Positions 21,456-33,361 of a stretch of 64,000 bases of DNA are shown here, in pieces. Location: NCBI GenBank assembly GCA_950022295.1, contig OX465599.1:290863501-290927500 (forward strand). The letters are read 5' to 3'. Within the stretch, counting starts at the first letter, position 1. The number at the start of each line of letters is the position of its first letter. The notes beneath the pieces were generated by a model. That model did not search any database. It saw only the letters and a list, made by a program, of their open reading frames with translations, and was not told where the DNA came from. The position numbers were made by a program, and so were the translations under genes. Origin of the DNA: Bromus sterilis. Lineage: Eukaryota; Streptophyta; Magnoliopsida; Poales; Poaceae.

Positions 21456-23081
21456 TTACAGTACATGTCGTGAGTCCAATATATTGAGCTCACACCTTAA
21501 CGTACATAACCTTTTCTCATCCAATGGTTTTGTGAAAATGTCTGCCAGTTGATCTTCAGTTCTGACATGATTAATAACAATATCTTCACGCTGAACATGA
21601 TCACGAAGAAAATGATGGCGAATGTCAATATGCTTCGTGCGAGAGTGCTGCACAGGATTGTTAGCAATTTTTATTGCACTCTCATTATCACACAGGAGTG
21701 GAATTTTCTTCACATGAATACCATAATCCTTCAGCGTTTGCTTCAGCCATAGAATCTGAGTACAGCATGACCCAGCAGCAATGTATTCGGCTTCAGCAGT
21801 AGATATTGAAACACAGTTTTGCTTCTTTGAAGCCCAACACACAAGTGATCTTCCAAGGAAATGACAAGTCCCTGAAGTTGATTTCCTATCCACACGATCA
21901 CCAGCCCAGTCTGAATCAGAATAGCCAATAAGATCAAACTGTGCTCCCTTGGGATACCACAAGCCCAAGGTAGGTGTGTGAGCAAGATAACGAAGAATTC
22001 GCTTTACAGCAGTGTGATGTGATTCCTTTGGATTTGCCTGAAAACGAGCACAAATACATACTGAAAGCATAATGTCAGGTCTAGATGCACAAAGATATAA
22101 AAGGGATCCAATCATAGACCGGTATTTCTTCTGGTCGAAGGCTTTGCCCTTCTCATCTGCATCTAAGAAACCATTGGTAGGCATAGGCGTCTTAATGGTT
22201 TTGCATTCAGTAAGACCGAATTTCTTCAGGCAATCCTTGAGATATTTTTCTTGAGAAATAAAGGTGCCATTCTTCTGTTGACGGATTTGAAGTCCAAGGA
22301 AGAACTTCAATTCACCCATCATAGACATCTCATATTTCTTCGACATCATCTTTGCAAATTCTTCGCTGATTTCAGTGTTAGTGCATCCAAAAATGATATC
22401 ATCTACATATATTTGACATACAAACAAGTCACCATTATAAGATCGAGTGAAAAGCGTTGGGTCAGTTGTTCCTGGTTTGAAGCCTTTCTTCAGAAGGAAA
22501 TCCTTCAATGTGTCGTACCAAGCACGAGGTGCTTGCTTCAACCCATAGAGGGCCTTGTGTAACCTGTACACCATGTCGGGTTTCTTCGGGTCTTCAAAAC
22601 CTGGAGGCTGCATAACATACACTTCTTCCTCGATTTCTCCGTTAAGAAAGGCACTTTTCACATCCATTTGATAAAGCAGAATACCATTGAAATTTGCAAA
22701 AGCAAGCATAACACGAATAGATTCGAGACGAGCAACTGGAGCATAAGTTTCGCCGAAATCGATACCTTCGATTTGGGTGTAACCTTGTGCTACCAGACGT
22801 GCTTTGTTCCTCACCACTATACCGTCTTCGTCTTGCTTATTGCGAAAAATCCACTTTGTACCAATGATGTTGTGCTTCGTGGGATCAGGTCTATCAACTA
22901 AGGACCAGACTTTGTTTCGCTCGAACTGGTTAAGTTCTTCGAGCATGGCAGTTAACCAATCTGGATCCTTCATGGCTTCATCAAACTTTGAAGGTTCTAG
23001 CATGGAGACAAACGAAAAGTTTCCACAGAAGTTAGCCAAACGAGTACGAGAGCAAGTTGTAGGACGACCTGGTTGATGAAT
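21456..23081 (-). pseudogene. SIRE-type reverse transcriptase-RNase H
   Basis: Reverse transcriptase motifs are KARLVAQGYTQ, QMDVKSAFLNG, LYGLKQAPRAWYD and the catalytic IYVDDIIFG. RNase H motifs are GYSDSDWAGD, STAEAEYIAA and LADIFTKPL. The frame is open to the stop at 21456 and is continuous with the protease-integrase frame, except for the TAA at 23082-23084. It therefore could only be made by readthrough and the element is probably not functional as it stands. Confidence 0.93.
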
Positions 23082-24704
23082 TTATTCAAGGATCGAATCA
23101 ACATCAACTCTTCTTCGGACTCGTGATAAAGTTGAATCATTAGCTTCAGGCTGAGCTTCTGCTTCAGGATCTGCTTCAGCTTCAGGATCTGCTTCACCTT
23201 CAGCTTCAACATTTCCTTCGGGATTAGCATTTCCTTCGTTCCTTTGTTCCTCTTCGTCCTGTTCATCATTAGCTTCAGGATGTTGATCTCCAGCGCCCCG
23301 GGCTATGTGTGGGAACATTGGACCATCATCATCCCTATTAGCTTGACGAGAATTGGCTTCAACAGGGCAAATCTCTCCAATAGCCATGGACCTGATTACT
23401 TCATCAAGAGGAGGTTCATCTAGATCATGAGGCAAATGCTCTTGTTGAGAGCCATTAGTTTCATCAAACCTCAGATTCACAGTTTCCATAACTTTCCCAA
23501 AGTGAGAGTTATAGACTCTGTAGGTGTGAGAGTTTGAGCCATAACCTAAAAGAAGACCTTCATGTGCCTTAGGGGCAAATTTGGAGCTATGATTCATATC
23601 TCTAATAAAGCATGGAGCACCAAATACCCTAAGGTACGAAACATTTGGTTTGTTACCAGTGATAAGCTCATGTGAAGTCTTCTTCAGAAATTTGTGAAGG
23701 TAAACCTTGTTGATGATATGACAAGTTGTGTTAATTGCTTCGGCCCAGAACCTAATAGGAGTCTTGTATTCAGCAAGCATGGTTCTGGCCATCTCAATGA
23801 GAGTTCTATTCTTCCTTTCAACAACACCATTCTGTTGAGGTGTATAAGCAGCAGAGAACTCATGAGTAAAACCATGATCATCAAGAAAATCTTCAATATG
23901 AGTATTTTTGAATTTAGTTCCATTATCACTTCGGATATGCTTCAGAGATAATTCATATTCTGTTTGAGCTCTCTTGGCGAATGACTTGAAGATCTCAACA
24001 ACTTTGCTCTTGTCATCCAAAAATAAAACCCAAGAATAACGAGAGAAGTCATCAATAATAACTAGACCATATTTGTTTCCTCCCAGGCTTGCATAATTTT
24101 GAGGACCAAAAAGATCCATATGAAGCAATTCAAGAGGACGAGTGGTAGTCATGATAGTCTTCGCTGAATGATGTTTCTTCGTAATTTTACCAGCTTCACA
24201 AGCACTGCAGAGACGATCCTTGTCGAATTTAACTTCGCTAAGGCCAATAACATGATTCTTCTTCACTAAGTTATGAAGATTTCTCATCCCTGCATGACCA
24301 AGTCTTCGATGCCATAACCACCCAGATGAAGCTTTTGCCATTAAACATGTGGATACAGCAGGGCCCGAAGAAAAATCAACAATGTATAAGTCTCCTTTTC
24401 GGTAACCCTCGAAGACAAACGCATAATCATCCTGTGAAAAGACAACACAACGCGAAGCAGAAAATAGAACAAGCATACCCATATCGCATAACTTCGAAAT
24501 AGACATAAGATTATATCCAAGTGATTGGACTAGCATAACCTTGTCAATGTGCTTATCTTTCGATATGGCAACCTTACCCAAACCTAAAACTTTACCCTTG
24601 TTGTTATCACCGAAGGTAATGTACTTCTGAGAAGAGTGAGATAATTTTTCTTCGGTGAATAACTCCTTGTCTCCGGTCATATGATTTGTGCAACCACTAT
24701 CCAT
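23082..24704 (-). pseudogene. SIRE-type protease-integrase
   Basis: It begins with the aspartic protease active site MDSGCTNHM (D-S-G). A GAG-pre-integrase zinc region follows (LWHRRLGHAGMRN... with CSACEAGK), then the integrase core with acidic residues in LLHMDLFGPQ, IRSDNGTKFKN and NGVVERKNRTL. The C-terminal part is a repetitive Glu/Ala/Pro stretch (about residues 470-525). It ends at TAA 23082-23084. The upstream junction to the linker ORF is a frame shift at about 24705-24746. Confidence 0.92.
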
Positions 24705-24745
24705 GACCCATTCGGATTCACCGGAGACATAGCCCTGCAGAAGAA

Positions 24746-25915
24746 TTATCTCTTCTTAACCACCCACAAACGAGCAGGTGACTGAGAAGATGTTGAAGCA
24801 CTGGTTGAAGCAATATTAAATCGAACATGAGTGTATTGCTTTGGTGTACCATCAAGCACACCATAAATGTAAGTCCTCTGCGAATGGTCAGCATACGAAT
24901 GATCATATGCAATCTTAGTATGATTATTATGAGGACGATAAGTATGACGACCAGTGCGATAGTATTGCTTCTGCGGAACATTTGATTCGGTCACCAGAGG
25001 ATCATTTCTCGTTTCAAGAGAATAGAAATGATTCGGTGGTACCGAAGACTTTCCATGCATGGTATGGTTAGCAGGCAGTTTTTCCAAAAGTGCTTTCTGC
25101 ACCCATATTTGCCTCTTATAGAAGCCATTCTTAGGAGGAGTACCAACATACTCAGCTGTAACCTTTCCCTGTTCATCTTTGATGAGCTTGTAGTCAGAAT
25201 CAAGTGATTCGTCTACAATAGCTTTGTTCATCTTGCAATCAAAACCTGAAAGGTTAGCTATGTCAATGGGGTTCCCCTTCGCAAGGACCCAAACAGTCTT
25301 AGGATACTGCTCAGGTTCCCAATAGGTGCCATCAGGGTTTATCTTTCTTTCGAAACCAACACCTTCATTCCTGGGATTCCTGTGAAGGAGAGCCTTCCTC
25401 AGGATATCACAGAGATACTGATGACCTTGCACACTTTTGAACATCCCTGTTTCAAATAAGTTTTTCAACCTGAGGAGTTCCTCGGTAACAGCAGGATTTT
25501 CCTCATCAGAGGCATTAGTATCATCAATAACAATAGGAGCTTTGCCTTTGGAATCAATTTTGCTTCGTTCCAAACAATCCAAACAAGGTGATTCAATTTT
25601 ATGATTTGCTTCAGAACCTTGTTGAGCCATGAGAGAGAGATTGATATTTTCCAACTCTTCATGAGCCTCTTTCAGTTTTTCGAGAGCCATTTTCCTCTGA
25701 AGAAATTCATAGGTGAGCTTCTCATAATCAACTGAAAGAAGATCATGCCGAGAGGATAATTCTTCAAACTTTTCTTTCAGAGCTTCATGCTCATTAGTTA
25801 AAGTTTGACCTTTCTCTATCTCATCGATCAACAGAGTTTCTGATTTCTTAATGGTTTTGCTTAGGGAATCAAGTTCATCTTGTTGGATTGAAGCAATTTT
25901 TAGCAAGTTTAGCAT
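24746..25915 (-). pseudogene. SIRE-type gag C-terminal / linker with coiled coil
   Basis: This is a continuation of gag-pol in a shifted frame. Residues about 10-95 are heptad-like (DELDSLSKTIKKSETLLIDE). The later half is His/Tyr-rich with no recognised catalytic motif. It overlaps gag by 41 bases; an A run near 25900 is the likely site of the indel. Confidence 0.75.
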
Positions 25916-27353
25916 AGCTTATCTTTGAATCACTGTCATATGAAGAACAATCAGAGGTATCATAGTTAGATTTCGATGAAGATACCTTCGCTTTGGCCAT
26001 GAAGCAATATGCAGGAGATTCATCTTCACTACTGTTGTTTGTGAAGAATGAGCTCGAAGCTTTTGCCGAAGCATCTGCTGAAGCGAACGCCAAACCAGCA
26101 ACACCATCTGATTCGGACCCAGACCCAGACCTTGAGCCTGATTGAGCTTCGGACCCAGAGGCTTCGTCTTCAGAGTTCATCTCCTTTCCCAGATAAGCCT
26201 TGGCACGGTGAGAGCTGTTTCGACGAGACGAGTAAGTCTTCGATGAAGAACCCTCACGCTTCTTGTGATACTTCTTTCTCTTGTCATCATCAGAATCTTT
26301 CTTCTTATCTCTTCTAGAACTGGAATCATCTCTCTTGGATTCATAGCTTCTGGAAGATCTGTGGGACTTGGTTGAGGAGTCTCTAAGCGAATGCTTTGCT
26401 TTGTTCTCAGCTTCCCACAGAGGGCAATCAACAATGTAGTGACCTGGCTTCTTGCACTTGTAGCAACAGTTGTCCTTTGAAGGAGAGCTTCTTGAGGATG
26501 AGAGGTGAGATGAGTGAGTTGAGCTTCTTGAAGAATAACTCTTCCTTGGTGAAGAAAAACCTTTTCTCTGGAAGCGGTTGAAGCGTCTCATGATCAGTGC
26601 TAAATATTTTACAATGCTTGCAGGATCATCTAATTCGACACCTGAAGCAGAACTGACTTCGGGTGAAGAATGACGCGAAGCTTTTGCTTTCAAGGCATGA
26701 TATTTTATTCGAGAGCCATTTATGTCATGTTTCTCATCTTCTTCCATTTCAAAGGTATTGAGTCTCTCAAGAATATCAGCGGCAACAAGGCGTCTGAAAT
26801 CAGTCCTTTCCTTGATCATCAGCACAATGTGATCAAACGAGTCATCCAATGAGCGAAGCAAAGTTCTTACAATAGAGTGAGGAGTAATGTCATCAACACC
26901 GAGGGAAATCAACTCATTAGCAAGGGCTGTGAGTCTGCTGTAAATGGAGCTGACTTTTTCACCCTCGTTTCTCTTGAAGCGATAGAAATTGCTTCGGAGT
27001 GTGTCAATTCTGGCACCCTTCTGGGTAGAAACGCCTTCACCAATCTTTTCAAGATAGTCCCAGACACCTTTGGCAGATGGAATGTTCTTCACTTCATGAT
27101 ACTTTTCTGGTGTCAGGTGATTGGTGATGAAAACCCAAACTTCAGAATCGAGATCAATCAGTTTTGCTTCTTCAGGGGTGATGGCCTTCTCATCGGCAAC
27201 AGTGACTCCATACAAGACAACTTGCCAGGAAGTCGAGTTGATAGCCATGATATTTCTTTTCATCTTGTCCTTCCAGTAAGGATAGTCCTTCCCATTGAAA
27301 ACAAGAATAGGTTCGCCGAAGCGAATAGCTGCGAAAGACATACTTGAAGACAC
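25875..27353 (-). pseudogene. SIRE-type gag with CCHC zinc knuckle
   Basis: The N-terminal capsid region (residues 1-230) contains VFNGKDYPYWKDKMKRNIMA and LRSNFYRFKRNEGEKVSSIY, typical of Copia gag (UBN2-like). Residues about 297-310 are the RNA-binding knuckle CYKCKKPGHYIVDC. A Ser/Arg/Lys-rich tail follows. The start at 27353 lies 45 bases from the primer binding site. The frame ends early at 25875 because of an indel; the downstream part resumes in the linker ORF. Confidence 0.9.
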
Positions 27354-27397
27354 TCCAGGAGGTTAATCCAAAACACACAGAGTGTAGGGAGTGACTA

Positions 27398-27409
27398 GCT
27401 CTGATACCA
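27398..27409 (-). other. Primer binding site (initiator tRNA-Met) of the SIRE-type element
   Basis: The minus strand reads TGGTATCAGAGC, the standard plant Copia primer site, two bases from the LTR end. Confidence 0.93.
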
Positions 27410-27411
27410 AT

Positions 27412-28658
27412 TGAAAGTCCAAGTATGTGATCAGAGGGGGAGGGGGTGAATGATCACTTCAAAATTTTCGACTGAAACTTTTGAAGTGAAGCATAAGTAG
27501 TGCGGAATAACGAAGTAAAACTGGAAGCGAAACTAAACGCAGCGAATCAAAACACATTGAAGCATAACTGCAAAGTGAATGCAATACTGAAGGTAAATGC
27601 TCGAAGTAAAACGAACTGGGACTCGGTGATGTTTGTTCGACCAGTTCACGCTCTGCAAAGCGCTACGTCTGGTTGGAGGGACTGGTGATTGAACACCTGG
27701 AGAAAATCTCTCTCCGTCCGTTGCTCCACTGCATCAAACTCCTTGAGCTTGATCAGTTCTTCACTCGTGGTTGATTATTAAGGAAATCATCGAAACCTTT
27801 GACAAACTGTACTTCGAGGCGATAATTACTCTTCGCTCTCTAAAGAACAACACTCTAACCGTCTAGGAGAATTGCAGTTCTCCAAGATAAAAAGGCTAGT
27901 AAGCTTTCACCTAAGTCATCTCAAATCTACTCAGATCAATGGGACTTAGGCTTCAGTATTCTGGATTTTGGGTTTTGCTTCGGTGGCGTTTTTGGGGTTG
28001 CTCTCTTCAGTCTCTCTTGGAATGATCTCAGAGCAGCCACCCTCAAATGGAGGAGGGGGCGGCGTATTTATAGTTGGCGATCCCGAGGTGCGGAATGACC
28101 AAACTGACCCGAGGTGACAGCTTGACACGTGTCCACAACGGTCGGATTGTCATCAATGCGCAACTTTACTTGAGGAACAAGTAAAGCTGACTCACGGACT
28201 TAGTTCTGCTTCAGTTGCCAAAGAACGAAGTCTTTGCTACCGAAACTTAACTTAGTGCACATGAGATTTCTTCACTCAGGCTTCTCACTAGGTTCGGATT
28301 TGATCTGAGCATTTCTCAATGACTTCGGTATCCACAAACTAATTACCCCTCTTGATAGTACGGTTTGTCCTATGACTCAAGGAACCGAAAAAGAACTACA
28401 CAAAAACATCTAAGTCTTGCGCCGTCTTCTTCATTGCCTTCAATGAGTAGACCTTCATTTTTGGGGGTCAACCTTTGTGATTAAGCCTCGCTCCGTAGGT
28501 TAATGCTTCGATAGCTTGAAGACCTTCCCTGAAGCTTTATCACATAGCTTGTCCTTCAGGAACCTATGCAATTGTTTACACTAGAAAACATTGTTAGTTC
28601 CTCTACTGTCTTGTCCAACAATATCCAAAACACACGGGGGCAAAACTTTGCTCTTACA
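27412..28658 (-). repeat. 5' LTR of the SIRE-type element (1,247 bp)
   Basis: Pairs with 14561-15818. On the minus strand a TATA box TATAAATAC lies at 28064-28072. Target duplication CATAC follows at 28659-28663. Confidence 0.92.
28064..28072 (-). promoter_or_regulatory. TATA box in the SIRE-type 5' LTR
   Basis: The minus strand reads TATAAATAC, within a GC-richer stretch of the LTR. Its counterpart in the other LTR (15213-15221) has a substitution. Confidence 0.55.
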
Positions 28659-28663
28659 CATAC

Positions 28664-29212
28664 CAGGGAGTATTTGCTCAAAATCTCAGCTCAAATGATG
28701 GGTTGTGGAGAGAGATCGAAAATCACTTCCAAGAACAGCAAGTCGTGTTTTTGGAGAGAGAGAGAGAGAGAGAGAGAGGAAGAAGACTCACCTGGAGGTG
28801 GGACCTGTGGGCCCCAGGCGCCCTATGGGCGCGGCCAGGGGGCAGGCCGCGCCAGCTGGCCGCCTGGGCCACTGGTGGCCCCCTGGTCAGCCCTAGGTAC
28901 CTCTGGGTCACTCCCGGCATGGACATTTTTATTTTTATTTTTCTGGAATTTTACTGAAAACTTCACTGTTGAAAATTTCTCGGAATTCAAAAAGCTGCAA
29001 AACTTTCTGAAAACTTAAAGCGGTGATTAGTATTGTGAAGCTTCAAAAACACAAAAACTTGGTACAACAAAGAGAATAAAAGCTAAATCAAATGAAAACA
29101 TAACAAGCTTAACTTTTTACCTATATAAAACAAGCTCACTAGTAAGGTTGATCAAGTCTTACCGACAAACCAGCGATATATAGAACAAGAAGTCTCACCT
29201 CTTATGGAGTGA
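28664..29212 (-). other. Gypsy internal 2 spacer resumed after the nested element
   Basis: Colinear with about 6585-7148. It contains a (GA)n microsatellite at about 28756-28781, longer than in copy 1, and a GC-rich patch at 28800-28885. No coding frame. Confidence 0.65.
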
Positions 29213-30130
29213 TCATTGCACCTTTACTTTAATGAACATTGTCCCCACCATAATGGTTTTGTATTTGTGGTGCACATGTAGTGGACAGTCCCATTCTCCA
29301 ATCTTCACGATCTCGACATTCTCTATAGAGTTAAGGCCATGCCTCTTGTCGATCTTCTTTGGAAAATACACCGTGTGTTCTTTATCATCAACGTTGAAAG
29401 TGACCTTTCCTTTATTACAATCAATAATAGCACCTGTGGTGTTAAGAAAAGGTCTACCAAGAATAATGGACATGCTCCCATCCTCGGGCATGTCAAGCAC
29501 AATAAAATATGTAAGGATCAAACAGTTAGCAACTTCAACGGGAACATCCTCAAAAATACCAATGGGGACAACTGTTGATTTGTCAGCCATCTGAAGAGAG
29601 ATATCTGTAGGGATTAGTTTCTCTAAACAAAGCCTCTTGTAAAGAGAGAAAGGCATAACACTCACTCCTGCACCAAGATCACATAAAGCAGTTCTGACGT
29701 AATTATTTTTTATGGAGCAAGGAATGGTGGGTATACCTGGATCACCAAGCTTCTCAGGAATCTTGTCACTGAAAGAGTAGTTAGCAAGCATAGTAGATAT
29801 TGGCTCATTAGGAACTTTTCTTTTATTTGTGACAATATCTTTCATATATTTCGAATAGGGAGGTAACTTAATAGCATCAGTCAAAGGGATTTGAAGAAAA
29901 AGAGGTTTCATCCATTTACAAAATTTATTATAGTGCACTTCTTCTTTAGATTTGAGGGACTTACCTGGAAAGGGCATGGGTTTCTGTATCCATGGTTCTC
30001 TTTCCTTCCCATGTCTTCTTGCGATGAAGTCTTCTCTCGAGTACTTCTTGCGTTTATCAGGTGTTTCTTCTTCTCTTACATCGGGAGAATCATCCTTCTC
30101 TGTGTCCTTTTCTTCAGGCTCGGCACCGTC
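29213..30130 (-). pseudogene. Gypsy protease region, copy 2
   Basis: Same architecture as 7149-8066, with TALCDLGAGVSVMPFSLY and SIILGRPFLNTTG. It is separated from gag by the shared TAA at 30131-30133. It lies behind gag and, on the element, in front of the accessory ORF at 13124-14356, from which the SIRE insertion now separates it. Confidence 0.8.
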
Positions 30131-31890
30131 TTATGTTTCAGCATCGGAGGTAGATATGTTGTTAGGATCAACAACTGGCTTTTCACTTATAATAGGATCA
30201 TCGGGATTGTCAGCCTCCTTGTGTTTCTTCTTGTTCTTTTTCTTCGGAGAGCTGACAGTCTCGTCTTCTTCTTGTACTTGAGAATCTTTCTCGATCCTCT
30301 TTGGATGCCCCTCAGGATAGAGTGGGTCCTGGGTGTGTGTTCCACCCCAAGTTTTAATGCCATAAGCTTGTATGTCCTGTTTGGCATTATTAGCAAGCAA
30401 ATCTTTTTGCACATTAGAAATTTGTTCAAGCTGAGTTTGAACCATATGAAAATGCTTAACAAGACATTTAACATGATTAACTGTTCTTTCTAGAACACCA
30501 CACAAACTTTTGATAGCAAGAGAGTTATCATGCAACTAACTTTGTATCCTCCTATTAAAATGTTCTTGCTTAATAATAAAATTATCAAGCTCATCTAAGC
30601 ATTGGTCGGGAGGCTTACCTTTAGGGATGTCACTTTCAGTAAAGTCTAATAGAGAGTGTACCTCTACCAAGGGAGGGCGAGTAGTAGGCTCACACAACTT
30701 CTCAATAGGCGGTAAATTCTTCACGTCTTCGGCTTTAATACCTTTCTCCTTTATAGACTTCTTTGCTTCTTGCATATCTTCGGGGCTCAGAACAAGCATG
30801 CCCCTCTTTTTAGGTGGTACAAGTGGTTCAGGAACGGACCAATCTTCATAGTTCTTGGCAATTTTGCACATTAATTCTTCTGCATCGTCTGGTGTTCTTT
30901 CCCTGAAAACACAACTAGCACAACTATCCAGGTAGGATCTGGATTCATCGGTTAAACCAGCGTAAAATATATCAAGCAGTTCATTCTTGGGGACTCCATG
31001 TCCCGGTATAACCTTAAGTAAATCACAAAACCTCCCCCAAGCTTTAGGGAGGTGCTCATCCTGCAATTCTTTAAAGTTATAGATTCTTTGCAAAGCAGCA
31101 TGTTGCATATGAGCTGGGAAATATTTATCAACAAAGAATTGGACTAAGTGCTAAGGACTCTTAATGGAACCATAGGGTAGTGCATCGTACCATGATTTAG
31201 CGTCTTCCTTCAAAGAAAAAGGAAAAAGCTTGGCCACATAGAAGTTTCGTATCTTCTCATCAGTAGTGAATAGGTTACCTAGCTTAGCGAGTTTGGTCAA
31301 GTGTGCTATAGCATCATCATTTTCTCTGCCATAAAAGGGGTAAGCCTCGACTGTAGATATAAGTGAAAGATCAACAGAGAAATCATAATCAGGATCAATG
31401 TGCATATAGAGGATGTGGCAAATTTAGGATCAGGAATAACTTTGTTCTTCATGGAGTGCTTTTTGAGCAACTACTTAACAGCACCAGGGTCAGAGTCGAC
31501 ACACTCTCTGAGTTCCCTGCAAAAATCATCATCAAGAGTAACATAATCATCATCAAGGATTCTCTCCTTGAGTTCATCTAAGCATGGGTAACCAAAGGTT
31601 TTGCAGGTAGGAATATAGGTAGCAGGGGTCTCGGTCTTGGATCCTGCTGCAGCCTTAGCAGTCTGAGTTTCAATATAGTAGCCAAGAAAAGTAGTATCAT
31701 CAAGAGTAGTGGAAGCATCATCAAAAGCATCGGACATAGTGACAGACTCAGTAGAAGCATCATGTGGTGGTGGTGAAGTAAACTTACTCATAACAGAAGG
31801 GGAATCAAGTGTAGCACTAGTGTTCAGAACATTACCTTTTCTTGTACGGGATGGTAAGATCGGAACCTTGGGGTCTCCTTTCTTACCCAT
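30131..31890 (-). pseudogene. Gypsy gag, copy 2 (broken)
   Basis: The start MGKKGDPKVPIL is at 31890. The N-terminal 139 codons are intact, then a stop at 31471, a frame change near 31400 and another stop near 31152-31155 interrupt it. The TAG at 30536-30538 and TAA at 30131-30133 are the same as in copy 1. The core motifs FPFSLKEDAKSWYDALPYGS and LPKAWGRFCDLLKVIPGHGV are intact. Confidence 0.85.
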
Positions 31891-31947
31891 AGCAGATTAT
31901 GTGCAGCAGGCAGGATACTTCAAGTAGACTTGTAAATATTGCTATGC

Positions 31948-31965
31948 TCCCCGGCAACGGCGCCA
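31948..31965 (-). other. Primer binding site (tRNA-Asp) of Gypsy internal 2
   Basis: The minus strand reads TGGCGCCGTTGCCGGGGA, 12 bases from LTR3. Confidence 0.9.
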
Positions 31966-31977
31966 GAAAACGGTACT

Positions 31978-33361
31978 TGATGACCCACAACCGTAAGGGA
32001 TCGAGATAGTCTTTGCGGGTAAGTTAACCCAATTTATTGATTCGACACACGGGGAGCCAAAGAGTATTTATAAGCTTTGACAGTTGAGTTGTCAATTCAA
32101 CTACACCTGAAATATACTTGCTTGCAAAAAAATATAAGTGGTAATGGTAATATGATAGTGATGATGGCGACAGTAAAAAGTAAACAGCAAAAGTAACAAC
32201 TAATGACCAGCAGGATTGAAAACACTGTAGGCTAGGGAGATGGATGGTTGGGCGCTGCATGGATGAGAGTGAACATGTAATAGATTCTAACACGGGGCAC
32301 GGCACACAGAAAAGCAATGATCATCTAGGCAAATATCAAACATTAGGCATGTATCCCATAGGTAGTTGTGTGTGCTTGCAATAAGAACTTGCACAACATC
32401 TTTTGTCCTACCATCCCGCTACGAACGGGGCCAAAGGGAACTTATGAAGATTAAGGTGCTCCTGTCAAAGAGCACCGGAACAAAGCAATAAACTCAATGG
32501 ATACATGGAATCCTCAAATTATGGACCATCCCCTTTGGTGTCCCAAGCTGTCACCTTTGGGATCGCCGGTTCCGGACCATAATAGGTGCATACAACTCAT
32601 AGATAGGATCAAGAACACAAATATATTCATGAAAACACATAGGGTTCAGATCTGAAAACATGGCACTCGGGCCCAAAGTGACAAGCATTAAGAGCAACAA
32701 GTTGAAGCAAAGAAGATAAACACCAATCTAGATGATAGGCAACATGCCCCCAACAATCTGATAAACTATTACATGATCTAACTCATCCAATCCCTACCAT
32801 CCCCTTTGCCTACAGCAGGGAATTACTCACACATGTGAAGAGAAGTCATGGAGGAGGGATGGATTGGTGATGGTGATGACGATGGAGACGATCTCCCCTC
32901 TCCGGAGGCCAAATCAGCCTCCAGATTAGCCCTCCCGAAGAAGAACAGAGGTGGCGGAGGCTCCGAAACGGAAACTGGAAAAGCGACTTATTTTTTGGGG
33001 TTTTCCCGTCACGAGAATAAATAGGAGTCGAGGTAGGGCATGAGAGGAGGTGGGAGCCTCCCAGGCGGGCCCCCGGCGCGGCCAGGGGTGGGGCCGCACC
33101 AGCCAGGCGCCTGGGGCCCCTGTGGCCCCCCTCTTGCCCCACTTCTGGCTAGTGGAAGCTTCTGGTGCGTGGATTTTCTGTGAATTTTCCCGGAATTTTC
33201 TGAGATACCTAAAAATCCATTTTCCTGCACACGATAAAACCATACAAGCAGCTCTGCTGAAAATAGCGTTAGTCCGGGTTAGTTTCGTCCAAATCATGCA
33301 AGAATGAGGGCAAAACAATAGCAAAAGTGTTTGGAAAAGTAGATACGTTTGAGACGTATCA
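31978..33361 (-). repeat. Gypsy array LTR3 (1,384 bp), mosaic
   Basis: It has the same ends as LTR1 and LTR2. Up to about 32820 it is closer to LTR1 (for example CAGCAGGGA and the undeleted GATAGGCAA); from about 32868 it is closer to LTR2 (for example CCTCTCCGG, GGCGGGCCCC, GGCTAGTGG). On the minus strand TATTTATT lies near 33015. Confidence 0.88.

Larger units (their letters stand above)
14561..28658 (-). mobile_element. Nested SIRE/Maximus-type Ty1-copia element, complete, 14.1 kb
   Basis: It is bounded by LTRs 14561-15818 and 27412-28658, a tRNA-iMet primer site at 27398-27409, a polypurine tract at 15819-15834 and CATAC target duplications. Coding order on the minus strand is gag, coiled-coil linker, protease-integrase, reverse transcriptase-RNase H, then two accessory ORFs. 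Large size and extra ORFs behind pol are typical of the SIRE lineage. About 21 substitutions are seen between the LTRs (about 1.7 percent), which at 1.3e-8 per site per year suggests roughly 0.6-0.7 million years. The polyprotein is broken by two frame shifts and one stop. Confidence 0.92.
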
